From Halovivax ruber XH-70 (GTDB lineage Archaea > Halobacteriota > Halobacteria > Halobacteriales > Natrialbaceae), in contig NC_019964.1 in the NCBI RefSeq assembly GCF_000328525.1, forward strand, positions 1,116,001-1,180,000: DNA of 64,000 nucleotides, in the 5' to 3' direction. The position numbers and the translations under genes are program-made. Numbering within the stretch: the first letter of the stretch is position 1; each line of letters begins with the position of its first letter. Under the pieces are notes generated by a model, which saw only the letters and a list, made by a program, of their open reading frames with translations, did no database searches and was not told where the DNA came from. Positions 18,198 to 26,605 of the stretch are shown here, one piece after another.

Positions 18198-19589
18198 TCA
18201 GCACTGGTGGAGACGCCAGCGATCGATGAAGCAACTCAGGTCTCCGCCTTTGCGAACGAACCGGACGGGTATCCGGTCACCGGCTGCCGAGACCGCGTCG
18301 AACCGGCCGGCCTCGACGTCGGTCGGAACGAGCGGTTGCCACTCCCCATCGCCGTCGATCGGCCCACCGATCCTGAGTCGGAGGGTTCCACCCGCCGGTT
18401 CCACTGCGGCTCGCTTGATTCCGCGGTAGGACTCGTACTCGCCACTGAGCTCCTCGAATCGGGCTCGTCGGCTGAAGAACGGTAGCGTCTCCGGGTCAGT
18501 TCCGGTCAGAGCCGCGAAGACCCCTTTCCCGAGCTCGGCGAGGCCGTAGCCTGGCGACGTGTTGGCCAGGAGGGCAATCGCGACGTCGTGGTCTGGACTG
18601 AATCCCGCGTAGGCCGTAGAGATGGCTATCGAGCCGCCGTGACCGATCAGCGACTCGCCGCCGACGTCGCGGGTTCGCCAGCCGTAGCCGTACGGCCCGG
18701 CCGGTGTTTCGGCGTGCGCCTCGTACGCTCGTTGCAGCGTCTCCTCGTCGCAGAGTCGTGTGCCGTCGAGCTCCCCGCCTCGCAGGTGCATCCGAAGGTA
18801 TCGGACGAGGTCCGTCACCGGTGCGAGCAGTCCGCCCGCGGCCGCGCTGTGTTCGCGGATGGGAAGCGGATACGGCGTTAGCTCGTCGTCCTCGGCGAAG
18901 TAGGGCGTCATCCGATCCTCGAACGAGTCGAACCGGTCGCCGTCGAACGTGGAGCGGTCCATCGCTAACGGGCCGAGAATTTTCCGACTGACGTGGTCGG
19001 TGTAGGCGGTTCCGGTGACTGTTTCGATGACTTCGCCGACGAGTGTGTACCCCGAATTGTAGTACTGCCAGTGTTCGCCGGGGTCGTCCGTGATTTCGTC
19101 CGTTGCGCTCTCGACGTGTGCGAGGACGTCTTCACGCGATCCGAGTGGGACGCCGGCTTCGCCGATTCCCAGTTGCCTGCCAAGGAGCGCTTCGCTCACG
19201 GCGAGCGAGGGAAAGCCAGACGTGTGCGAGAGGAGGTGGTGGAGCGTGATTTCGTCCGGAATATCGACGTCGAGGTAGTGGGTGACCGGATCGTCGAGCG
19301 CCAGCTCGTCCGACGCGACGAGCTGGAGCGTCGCGAGCGAGGCGAACGACTTCGAGACGGAGCCGATGCCGTAGACGGTCTCGGACGTCGCCGGGTCGTT
19401 GGACTCTATGTCTCGCGACCCGTATCCCGTCGCGTACAGGACGCCGTCCCGGTCGGAGATCGCGAGGCTCAGGCCGGGGATGTCGTCCTCGGCCAGTCGG
19501 TTCCGGAGCAGTTCGTCGATCGTATCGACGGTTTCTGGGTCGAGCGATGCGTGCTCCCGCGCTCGAGACCGTTCCCGATCGTGTGACAT
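18198..19589 (-). CDS. Serine beta-lactamase-like hydrolase (class C/esterase family)
   Basis: A 463-residue penicillin-binding-protein-like serine hydrolase. The catalytic SxxK is SVSK (77-80), followed by the YxN motif in YYNSGYT, and the third motif is HGGS (LIGHGGSIAIST), the HxG form typical of esterase/D-aminopeptidase relatives rather than KTG. A C-terminal domain of about 130 residues follows. No signal peptide is evident, so it is probably cytoplasmic. ATG 19589 was chosen (MSHDRERSRA); an in-frame start ten codons upstream is possible. True beta-lactamase activity should not be assumed, because archaea lack peptidoglycan. Confidence 0.87.
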   Translation of the reverse strand: MSHDRERSRAREHASLDPETVDTIDELLRNRLAEDDIPGLSLAISDRDGVLYATGYGSRDIESNDPATSETVYGIGSVSKSFASLATLQLVASDELALDDPVTHYLDVDIPDEITLHHLLSHTSGFPSLAVSEALLGRQLGIGEAGVPLGSREDVLAHVESATDEITDDPGEHWQYYNSGYTLVGEVIETVTGTAYTDHVSRKILGPLAMDRSTFDGDRFDSFEDRMTPYFAEDDELTPYPLPIREHSAAAGGLLAPVTDLVRYLRMHLRGGELDGTRLCDEETLQRAYEAHAETPAGPYGYGWRTRDVGGESLIGHGGSIAISTAYAGFSPDHDVAIALLANTSPGYGLAELGKGVFAALTGTDPETLPFFSRRARFEELSGEYESYRGIKRAAVEPAGGTLRLRIGGPIDGDGEWQPLVPTDVEAGRFDAVSAAGDRIPVRFVRKGGDLSCFIDRWRLHQC

Positions 19590-19758
19590 ACCCACACCGT
19601 CTCGGTCGGCCGCCATCAACGTTCAGATGCCGGCACGGCCGTCGTCTACGCCGCTGATTGCAACTCTTGACGCCGAGCGCGGATCCGTACCGGCAACGGC
19701 ACCGTGGAGTGCCACCATTTAACTACCGACTCCACGAGTCCCCACGCGAGAGTTACTC

Positions 19759-21258
19759 GTGTCACAGCCAGACCGCAAGGGGATCGACATGACGACGGGC
19801 GCGATCACGCCCAAACTCTTTCACCTCTCCTGGCCGCTCGTCCTCGGAAACCTGCTGCAGACGGTCTACAACCTCGCGGATATGTTCTGGGTCGGGCAGA
19901 TTCCGGGCGATCAGGACGTCGGCGTCGCCGCGGTCTCGCTCATGTTTCCGCTCTCGTGGATGTTCGTCTCGACGGCGATGGGGCTGACCGCGGCGACGAT
20001 CTCGCTGGTCTCCCAGTACGTCGGCGCCGATCGGCGACGGACGGCCGATCACGCTGTCGCGCAGTCGATCCTACTGGCGATCGCCGCGTCGAGCGTGCTC
20101 GCGGCGGTCGGCCTGTACTTCAGACGACCGATCCTTCGGTTGATGGGCGCACAGGGGCCGGTGTTTGCCGATTCGCTCGCCTACATCGAGGTGATCTTCC
20201 TCACGCTCCCGCTCACGTTCTGTTTCTTCGTGTTTCGATCGGCCCTCCAGGGCGCTGGCGACACCCGAACCGCGATGTGGCTGGTGCTCATCTCGGCCGG
20301 GATCAACGTCGTCATCGACCCGTTCTTCATTCTTGGGTGGGGTCCGTTCCCCGCGCTGGGGACGCGCGGGGCCGGGATCGCCACGTTCATCTCACGCGGC
20401 GTGGCGACGGCGGCCGGCATCTACATTTTACTCCAGGGGACGTACGGCGTCGAACTCCATCTCGGGGATCTCCGACCCGATCCGGCCATGCTCTACCGGT
20501 TGCTCGACGTCGGATACCCGGCGACGCTCGATGGCTGGGTTCGCAGTTTTGCGTCGGTGGCCATGGCGGGCTTCGTCGCCCGGTTCGGTGGCGCGGCGAT
20601 CGCGGCGTACGGCATCGGTGTTCGACTGATGTCGGTGACGTGGTCGGTCTCGGGGGCGGTCGGCCAGGCGACCGCGTCCGGAGTCGGGCAGAACCTGGGT
20701 GCCGGCTTGCCCGAGCGAGCGCGGACAGTGGCCCGAACCGCGACGCTGGGAACGATGGGATTCATCGCCGTCTGTGCGGCGCTGGCGTTCGGCTTCCCCC
20801 ACGAGGCAATGGGCGTGTTCGTCGACAGACGGGCGACGATCCGAGAGGGGGTTGTCTTCCTCCGGATCGTCGCCCCCTTCTGGGCGCTCTTCTCGGCCGT
20901 GATGGTCATCCAGGGCGCGTTCCGCGGGGCGGGCAACACTCGCGAAGCGATGGTCCTCTCCCTCCTGTCACGCTGGGTGTTTCGCGTGCCTGTCGCGCTC
21001 GTCCTCGCGTTCACGGCCGTGACGGTTCCATACACGTCGATTACGATCCCAACCGTCCCCTCGATCGACTACGGCGTTGCGGGTATCTGGATCGCCTACG
21101 CCGTCGGCATGGCCGCCACGTTCGTCGTCGCCGTCGTCTGGTTCCGCGTCGGGAACTGGACGGAGGCTGTCATCGAAGACGAGGGCCCACCCGGTCACGC
21201 GGCCCCCGGTGAGCCGATCGAGGAGGGCGACGAAGCGCCCGAGTATACTGACGACTGA
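19759..21258 (+). CDS. MATE family efflux transporter
   Basis: A 499-residue multidrug/toxin extrusion protein with about twelve membrane helices arranged as two six-helix halves. Typical family segments are LSWPLVLGNLLQTVYNLADM near the N-terminus and ALQGAGDTRTAMW and AFRGAGNTREAMVLSLLSRW in the two halves. It would couple drug or metabolite export to Na+ or H+ entry. The start is GTG at 19759 (SQPDRKGIDM); the ATG ten codons later is an alternative. The C-terminal 35 residues are an acidic soluble tail. It is divergent from the serine hydrolase. Confidence 0.93.
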   Translation: MSQPDRKGIDMTTGAITPKLFHLSWPLVLGNLLQTVYNLADMFWVGQIPGDQDVGVAAVSLMFPLSWMFVSTAMGLTAATISLVSQYVGADRRRTADHAVAQSILLAIAASSVLAAVGLYFRRPILRLMGAQGPVFADSLAYIEVIFLTLPLTFCFFVFRSALQGAGDTRTAMWLVLISAGINVVIDPFFILGWGPFPALGTRGAGIATFISRGVATAAGIYILLQGTYGVELHLGDLRPDPAMLYRLLDVGYPATLDGWVRSFASVAMAGFVARFGGAAIAAYGIGVRLMSVTWSVSGAVGQATASGVGQNLGAGLPERARTVARTATLGTMGFIAVCAALAFGFPHEAMGVFVDRRATIREGVVFLRIVAPFWALFSAVMVIQGAFRGAGNTREAMVLSLLSRWVFRVPVALVLAFTAVTVPYTSITIPTVPSIDYGVAGIWIAYAVGMAATFVVAVVWFRVGNWTEAVIEDEGPPGHAAPGEPIEEGDEAPEYTDD

Positions 21259-21506
21259 CCGAACGATCCTCGGCCGGGATGCCAACCGACGCCGGTTGGG
21301 ACCGGTGCGGCCCTCTCTCGACTGCAGTTGAACCCGTGTCGATACGACCATGCTATCGGCATCCGGTGCTGGGCGACCCGGAGGTACCCGATACAGACGC
21401 CGGAACAAGTGTAACCTGTGTTACTGCAATCGAGTGTGGTCGCCGACGCTACAATAATCAATTTTCGGACACGTTTACGGGTCTTGCGGCCGGTTCACTC
21501 GATACG

Positions 21507-22760
21507 ATGAGCGAGACGACGAACGAGACGAATGCAACGGTGTGGCGATTCTACGCCTACCGGATCACCGTCTCGAACGGCTTCTATCTCCCGGTGAGCG
21601 TCGTGTATTTACAGCAGGTTCGCGGCTTCGGACTCGACGAAATCGGCCTCGTTCTGGGGGCGTTCTCCGTCGCGATGGTCCTCGCGGAGATTCCGACGGG
21701 GTACGTCGGTGATCGGCTCAGTCGACCGAATAGCCTCCTGCTCGGAAACGTGATTATCGCGACGTTCATGGTCGGCTACACCGTCGTCGAGACGCCGCTC
21801 GGCTACGTCGCGCTCCACGCGTTCTGGGCGATCGGCTGGGCGTTTCGTTCGGGCACGGCGGACGCCTGGCTCTACGAACTCCTCGCGAGAGAGGGCGAGG
21901 CGGACGAGTTCACTCGCGTTCGCGGTCGAGCGACGACGGTCAAACTGGGATTCGAGGCGGTGATGGCCGCGTCGGCGGGTTTCCTCGTCGGATACGGCTG
22001 GGAGGTTCCCTTTCTCGCTAATGCACTCGTCGCGGTGGTCGGGATTCCGCTATTGATCACCGCGCCGCGGTCGCGACCGACGTCGCCTGCGGCGGCGGAC
22101 CGGGATGCGCCCGACGCGGAGCCGTTCACCGTTCACGAGGCTATCCGTTCACTGCGAGTGTCGTTCGCCCGGACGGATATCAGATGGTTCGTCGCGTACG
22201 TGACGCTGATTTCGATGCTGTATCAGGTCATCAGGGTGTTCGAGCAACCCGGACTCGAATCGGTCGGGCTCCCGGTCGCCGGTTTCGGATTGCTCTACGC
22301 CGCGTTCAAACTCGTCTCCGGGGGTGCGGCGGCGACCGCCGGCTGGGTTCGAGACCGGCTTGGCGTTCGCCTGACCTACACGCTGGTTCTTCCGGTTTAC
22401 GGCGTCGCCTCGATCGCCATCGCGCTGGTTCCGTTCGCACTCGTCCCACTGTTCTTCACCAACCGGGGGATCAGAACCATCCTCAACCCGATTCGGAATC
22501 AGTACCTGAACGATCGGATCGACGACGTCGGCCGGGCGACGGTTCTCTCGGGGGTCTCGATGAGCAGTATGCTGGCCGGTGCCGGTGGGAAATTCGTCGT
22601 CGGCGCGCTGGCCGACGTGATGGGGCTGGTCACCGTGCTCTCTGCGACCGGCCTGATCATCGTCGTCGCGGCCGCCGGACTGGTCTTCGTCACCACGCCA
22701 TTCGGCGACCGTGAACCGAACCGTGCAGGGACTGCGGTCGATGTCGATCCGGGCGACTGA
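21507..22760 (+). CDS. MFS transporter
   Basis: A 417-residue major facilitator superfamily protein with about twelve membrane segments. The loop 2-3 region contains GYVGDRLSRPNSLLLG, the family's conserved G-x-x-x-D-R motif. A hydrophilic central loop (PRSRPTSPAAADRDAPDAEP) separates the two halves. The start ATG at 21507 gives MSETTNETNATVWRFYAYRI; the ORF is open for another 76 codons upstream, but these include no membrane-like or conserved sequence. The substrate is unknown. It lies 248 bases after the MATE gene on the same strand. Confidence 0.9.
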   Translation: MSETTNETNATVWRFYAYRITVSNGFYLPVSVVYLQQVRGFGLDEIGLVLGAFSVAMVLAEIPTGYVGDRLSRPNSLLLGNVIIATFMVGYTVVETPLGYVALHAFWAIGWAFRSGTADAWLYELLAREGEADEFTRVRGRATTVKLGFEAVMAASAGFLVGYGWEVPFLANALVAVVGIPLLITAPRSRPTSPAAADRDAPDAEPFTVHEAIRSLRVSFARTDIRWFVAYVTLISMLYQVIRVFEQPGLESVGLPVAGFGLLYAAFKLVSGGAAATAGWVRDRLGVRLTYTLVLPVYGVASIAIALVPFALVPLFFTNRGIRTILNPIRNQYLNDRIDDVGRATVLSGVSMSSMLAGAGGKFVVGALADVMGLVTVLSATGLIIVVAAAGLVFVTTPFGDREPNRAGTAVDVDPGD

Positions 22761-22861
22761 CCCGGCTTCGGTCCGGGTTGATCGAACCGAATAGGCGGTT
22801 CCGTTCCAGCGCCCGAATCGATGCCGCAACGATTAGGGTGCCGTCCGACGACGTCTCTGGC

Positions 22862-23764
22862 GTGACTCGCGAGGATTCGTCCAACCCGGGCCCGGCGCCC
22901 TCGGATCCGTTCGCGCTCGTCGGCAACGAAATCAGAGCCGCTATCGTTCGAGCCCTCGGCGATCCCGACGTCCGCGGCGGGCCGCCAGTCGCGTTCTCCG
23001 CCCTCCGGGATCGAGTCGATGTCGACGTCCGGAGTAGCCAGTTCAACTATCACCTCGGCCAGCTCGTCGGCCACTTCGTCGAGCGAACCGACGACGGCTA
23101 TCGTATCCGTCCCGAGGGACGCGTCCTCTACCAGGCGCTCTCTGCCGGCTCGTTCGACCGCCGGGTCACCGAATCGACGACGCCCGCCGGCTTCGCCTGC
23201 CACTACTGCGAGGCGCCCGTCGATGCCGTCGTTCACGAGGGTGAACTCCGGATCCAGTGTCCCGACTGCGACTATCGGTACGACGTCACGACCGTTCCAC
23301 CGGGAATCGACGCGGCGGCGGACCTCGATCTCGACGGAATCGCCCGCTTCACCCACCAGAACCACCTCGCGTTCGCCCGCCGCGTCTGTCCCACCTGCGG
23401 ACAGGAGCCGACCGCGACGGTGCTCGAACCCGACGAGACGCCGTTTCCCACCGACGATCGCCGGGTCGTCTCCGCGTTCGTTCACTGTCGAAACTGCAAC
23501 GACGCGCGCTACCTGTCGATCGGTGAGGCCGTCCTTGCCGACCCGGCGCTACGCGCGTTCTGTCACGACCACGGCCTCGACCTCCTGACGACACCGCTGT
23601 GGGAACTGGAGTTCGCCGCGACCGACCGAACCGTCACGGTCGAATCACGCGACCCGTGGCGGATTTCACTCGTGGTCTCACTGGAGGGGGAGCGCCTCGA
23701 ACTGATCGTCGACGGTGACCTGACGGTGCTGGACCGTCACTGCGAAGGGATCGAGGACGCGTAA
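22862..23764 (+). CDS. ArsR-like winged-helix regulator with two zinc ribbons
   Basis: A 300-residue protein. The first 100 residues form a winged helix (FALVGNEIRAAIVRALGD, then SSQFNYHLGQLVGHFVERTD), as in ArsR-type haloarchaeal regulators. The rest contains two Cys4 sites: CHYCEA with CPDCDY, and CPTCGQ with CRNCND. It is therefore probably a DNA-binding protein with zinc-stabilised or metal-sensing domains. I chose GTG 22862 because GATTAG is centred 29 bases upstream. The open frame extends to a TTG at 22778 without conserved sequence. It follows the MFS gene and precedes another zinc-ribbon gene on the same strand. Confidence 0.8.
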   Translation: MTREDSSNPGPAPSDPFALVGNEIRAAIVRALGDPDVRGGPPVAFSALRDRVDVDVRSSQFNYHLGQLVGHFVERTDDGYRIRPEGRVLYQALSAGSFDRRVTESTTPAGFACHYCEAPVDAVVHEGELRIQCPDCDYRYDVTTVPPGIDAAADLDLDGIARFTHQNHLAFARRVCPTCGQEPTATVLEPDETPFPTDDRRVVSAFVHCRNCNDARYLSIGEAVLADPALRAFCHDHGLDLLTTPLWELEFAATDRTVTVESRDPWRISLVVSLEGERLELIVDGDLTVLDRHCEGIEDA

Positions 23765-23813
23765 TTACGTCTCCACCCGGGACCGTTTTGGGCATCCGAT
23801 CCGATTTACGGAC

Positions 23814-24458
23814 GTGAAACGCGCCTCGTTGGCGGACGAATTCGAATCGACAAACGACCCTGGCTCTCCTGCGGACTCGTTGACGGGAAGCCCGTCGTTC
23901 GTGCGGCGTTCGCTCTCGTCCTCGCTCGAGACGTCGGCCCTCGCGATAAACCACTACCGGATAGCTCCCGGTGAACGCTTCCCCGCCGGGTTACACGCCC
24001 ACCGCGATCAGGCGGAGGTCTTCGTCGTCCTGTCCGGAGAAGCGGCCTTCGCGACGCTCGATGGCCAGGTCGCTGTCGGCTCGCACGAAGCGATACGCTT
24101 CGCTCCGGGCGAGTACCAGGCCGGCCGGAACGACGGCGAAGACTCGCTGTCAGTACTGGCGCTCGGCGCCCCGCGGGATAGCGACGACGTGCGCATCCCG
24201 ATCGCGTGTCCGCCCTGTCGCGGCGACGACCTCCGTCTGGATTTGGCTGGTAATTCGCTCACGTTCGCGTGTACCGAGTGCGACGATCACTGGGAACCTG
24301 CAGCGTGTCCCGCCTGTGGAGGCGAGGATCTGCGAGTCGTTCTCGGACAGTCGGACGAACCGGTCGTCGCCTGTCAGACCTGCACCGCGACGTTCGAGCG
24401 GCCGCCGATCGAGGGCGAGTGGGAGGCGCGTGGACGGGGAGGAAAGCGGATCGACTGA
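23814..24458 (+). CDS. Cupin-domain protein with C-terminal zinc ribbons
   Basis: A 214-residue protein starting at GTG 23814 (KRASLADEFE). Residues about 40-125 form a cupin barrel (PAGLHAHRDQAEVFVVLSGE, with metal-ligand His/His/Glu, then EAIRFAPGEYQAGRN). The last 80 residues have four Cys pairs, CPPC, CTEC, CPAC and CQTC, which can form two zinc ribbons. The cupin part may bind a small molecule or metal, and the ribbons may mediate protein or nucleic-acid contacts. It starts 49 bases after the neighbouring winged-helix/zinc-ribbon gene, and the two may be co-expressed. No specific function is known to me. Confidence 0.82.
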   Translation: MKRASLADEFESTNDPGSPADSLTGSPSFVRRSLSSSLETSALAINHYRIAPGERFPAGLHAHRDQAEVFVVLSGEAAFATLDGQVAVGSHEAIRFAPGEYQAGRNDGEDSLSVLALGAPRDSDDVRIPIACPPCRGDDLRLDLAGNSLTFACTECDDHWEPAACPACGGEDLRVVLGQSDEPVVACQTCTATFERPPIEGEWEARGRGGKRID

Positions 24459-24568
24459 GTCTCGAGTTCGTTGGCGTCCGAGCGCGTCTGAATGGGTGTG
24501 GTGCGTTGGCGGATGGCGTGAAAAACGAAGGAACGCCGTGGTGTCCGAGTGGACGTCTCGGTCCGGTC

Positions 24569-26059
24569 CTACTCTTCGAGTTCGGCACGCAGGAGCTGGT
24601 TGACGGTCCCCGGATCGGCGCTGCCGCCGGTGGCCTGCATGACCTGGCCGACGAGGAAGTTGATCGCGCCGTCGTCACCCTCGGCGTAGTCGGCGACTGC
24701 ATCGGGGTTGTCGGCGATCGCGGCTTCGACGGCGGCCTCGACTTCACCCTCGTCGGTCTTGCCGAGCCCTTCGGCTTCGACGATCGCGTCCGGAGCTGCT
24801 CCCTCGTCGAGCATCGTCCGCAGGACGATCTCCTTCGCGTTCTTGGCGGTGATCTCGTCGGTGGCGACGAGTTCGACCAGCCGGGCGACCTCGTCGAGGC
24901 GATCCTCGAGTTCCGTGATCGCCATGTCGCGGTAGTTGAGTTCACCGAGCAGTTCGTCGGCGACCCAGGTCGCGGCGAGGTCGGGATCGAACTCGCTCGC
25001 CAGATCCTCGTAGAAGTCGGCGACCTGCTTGGTCGAGGTGAGTTTCGAGGCGGCTTCCTCGCCGAGGGCGTACTCCTCGCGGAAGCGCTCGCGGCGGGCC
25101 CGTGGGAGCTCCGGAATCTCGATCTCCTCGCGCCAGTGGGCGACCTGCAGCGGCGGAATGTCGGCTTCTTCGAAGTAGCGGTAGTCCTTCTCCTCGGCTT
25201 TCGATCGCATCGAGACCGTAATGCCGCGACTCTCGTCCCAGTGGCGCGTCTCCTGTTCGACGACGCGCCCGCGCTGGATGGCGTTTTTCTGCCGCGTCTC
25301 CTCGTAGGCCAGCGCCTTTTCTGCACCCTTGTGACTCGAGATGTTCTTGACTTCGGTCCGGTTCGCCGATTCGAGCGCCTCCGTCGAGAGTTCGCCGTTC
25401 TCGTCGGCTTCCGCGGCCTCGACGATCGAGAGGTTTGCGTCGACGCGGAGACTCCCGTCGCGTTCGGCGTCGAAGACACCCAGGTACTCGAGTACCTCCT
25501 CGAGTTCGGCCAGGAAGGCCCGGACTTCGGCTGGGCTGCGGAAGTCGGGCGCCGTCACGATCTCCATCAGCGGCGTCCCGGCGCGATTGTAGTCGATCAG
25601 GGTGTACTCCGCGGAGTCGATGCCTCCGCCGCCTCCGACGTGCTGGAGGCTGCCCGGATCCTCTTCAAGGTGGGCGCGTTCGATCTCGATGGGGCGTCGC
25701 TCGCCCTCGACGCGCACCTCGAGTTCGCCCGACTGGCAGATCGGCTCGTCGTACTGGGTGATCTGGAAGTTCTTCGGCAGGTCGGGGTAGTAGTAGTTCT
25801 TCCGGTGAAAACGGGTCTCCTGGGGGATCTCCGCGTCGATCGCCTTCCCGATCTTCACTGCAGCTTCGACGGCGGCCTCGTTGACGACCGGCAACGCTCC
25901 CGGCAGGCCGAGGCAGACGGGACAGACGTGTTCGTTCGGTTCGTCCGCGTCGCCCGTCGAACACCCACAGAAGATCTTCGTCTCGGTCTCCAGCTGGACG
26001 TGGACCTCGAGCCCGATGACGGTCACGAGCTCACCCTGCTGGACGGTCTGGGCGGTCAT
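24569..26059 (-). CDS. gatB: Aspartyl/glutamyl-tRNA amidotransferase subunit B
   Basis: A 496-residue GatB, the kinase/tRNA-binding subunit of the GatCAB complex that converts Asp-tRNA(Asn) (and, where used, Glu-tRNA(Gln)) to the amide form. The N-terminal catalytic cradle has GLEVHVQLETETKIFCGC with zinc ligands CGCS and CPVCLGLPGALPV. The central part includes DYNRAGTPLMEIVT, and the C-terminal helical tail/YqeY-like domain ends in VGQVMQATGGSADPGTVNQL. The length is normal. Its partners gatC and gatA lie at 52291-53837, about 26 kb away, so the complex is encoded at two loci. A TATA element (CTTTAAG, 26083-26089) lies 27 bases upstream. Confidence 0.96.
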   Translation of the reverse strand: MTAQTVQQGELVTVIGLEVHVQLETETKIFCGCSTGDADEPNEHVCPVCLGLPGALPVVNEAAVEAAVKIGKAIDAEIPQETRFHRKNYYYPDLPKNFQITQYDEPICQSGELEVRVEGERRPIEIERAHLEEDPGSLQHVGGGGGIDSAEYTLIDYNRAGTPLMEIVTAPDFRSPAEVRAFLAELEEVLEYLGVFDAERDGSLRVDANLSIVEAAEADENGELSTEALESANRTEVKNISSHKGAEKALAYEETRQKNAIQRGRVVEQETRHWDESRGITVSMRSKAEEKDYRYFEEADIPPLQVAHWREEIEIPELPRARRERFREEYALGEEAASKLTSTKQVADFYEDLASEFDPDLAATWVADELLGELNYRDMAITELEDRLDEVARLVELVATDEITAKNAKEIVLRTMLDEGAAPDAIVEAEGLGKTDEGEVEAAVEAAIADNPDAVADYAEGDDGAINFLVGQVMQATGGSADPGTVNQLLRAELEE

Positions 26060-26082
26060 TGGACGCGTTTCGGACCCTGTGG

Positions 26083-26089
26083 CTTAAAG
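26083..26089 (-). promoter_or_regulatory. TATA element of gatB
   Basis: CTTTAAG on the minus strand is centred 27 bases before the gatB ATG at 26059, predicting a leaderless mRNA. Confidence 0.5.
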
Positions 26090-26211
26090 GATAACGGAGC
26101 GACGCTCGCGGGCCGGTGAAGCGACTGCCGGTCTCCCGCCCAGCACCATCGTCTCGGTGTCTCTGGACGCTTTCGAGGTAGTGTCAAAATCAAAGACTGT
26201 GTCTGACACAC

Positions 26212-26217
26212 GTTTAT
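26212..26217 (+). promoter_or_regulatory. TATA element of the coiled-coil/smc gene cluster
   Basis: TTTATG is centred 28 bases before the ATG at 26243. Just upstream, GTGTC and GACAC half-sites flank an AT-rich 19-base stretch (about 26181-26209), a loose inverted repeat that may or may not be regulatory. Confidence 0.5.
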
Positions 26218-26242
26218 GTGGCCCGAGCAACCCCTAGCTGGT

Positions 26243-26566
26243 ATGCCGAGAAATCGCGTCGAGGAACTCGAGTCGACGGTTCGTGAACTCGAGTCGACGG
26301 TCGAGGGCCTCACCGAAGAACTGGTCGAATCGAAGGAGCGAATTCGCGTCCTCGAGGATCTGCTCGATGCCGAACAGCAGACGCGAGTGCCGGAGCGACG
26401 GGCGACCGAGGCTCGCGAAGCCGGCCCCGACGACGTCGCGGCCGCGACCGCCGAAGCCGACGCCGACCCGGCCGACCTCGGACTCGAGGCGGACCCCGAA
26501 GCCGAGGCGGTCGAGGAACAGGACGAACCACAAGAGTCAGGTACCGACGAAATCATCGTCGCGTAA
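26243..26566 (+). CDS. Small coiled-coil protein upstream of smc
   Basis: A 107-residue acidic protein beginning MPRNRVEELESTVREL. The first 50 residues form a strong heptad-type coiled coil with a repeated ELESTV motif, followed by an Ala/Glu/Asp-rich disordered tail ending TDEIIVA. It has no enzymatic motif. It lies only 39 bases before smc and has a TATA box at leaderless spacing, so it is probably the first gene of the smc-scpA transcription unit. A role as a small partner of SMC is possible but is inference from position; its own family has no function known to me. Confidence 0.75.
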   Translation: MPRNRVEELESTVRELESTVEGLTEELVESKERIRVLEDLLDAEQQTRVPERRATEAREAGPDDVAAATAEADADPADLGLEADPEAEAVEEQDEPQESGTDEIIVA

Positions 26567-26605
26567 AGGATCCGCGCTTGCGGGTGCGCGGAGGTTCGTA
26601 CGGAA

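Noticed and set aside
24269-26119. 616-codon plus-strand frame opposite gatB
   Set aside because: A mirror of the gatB coding strand without recognisable domains.
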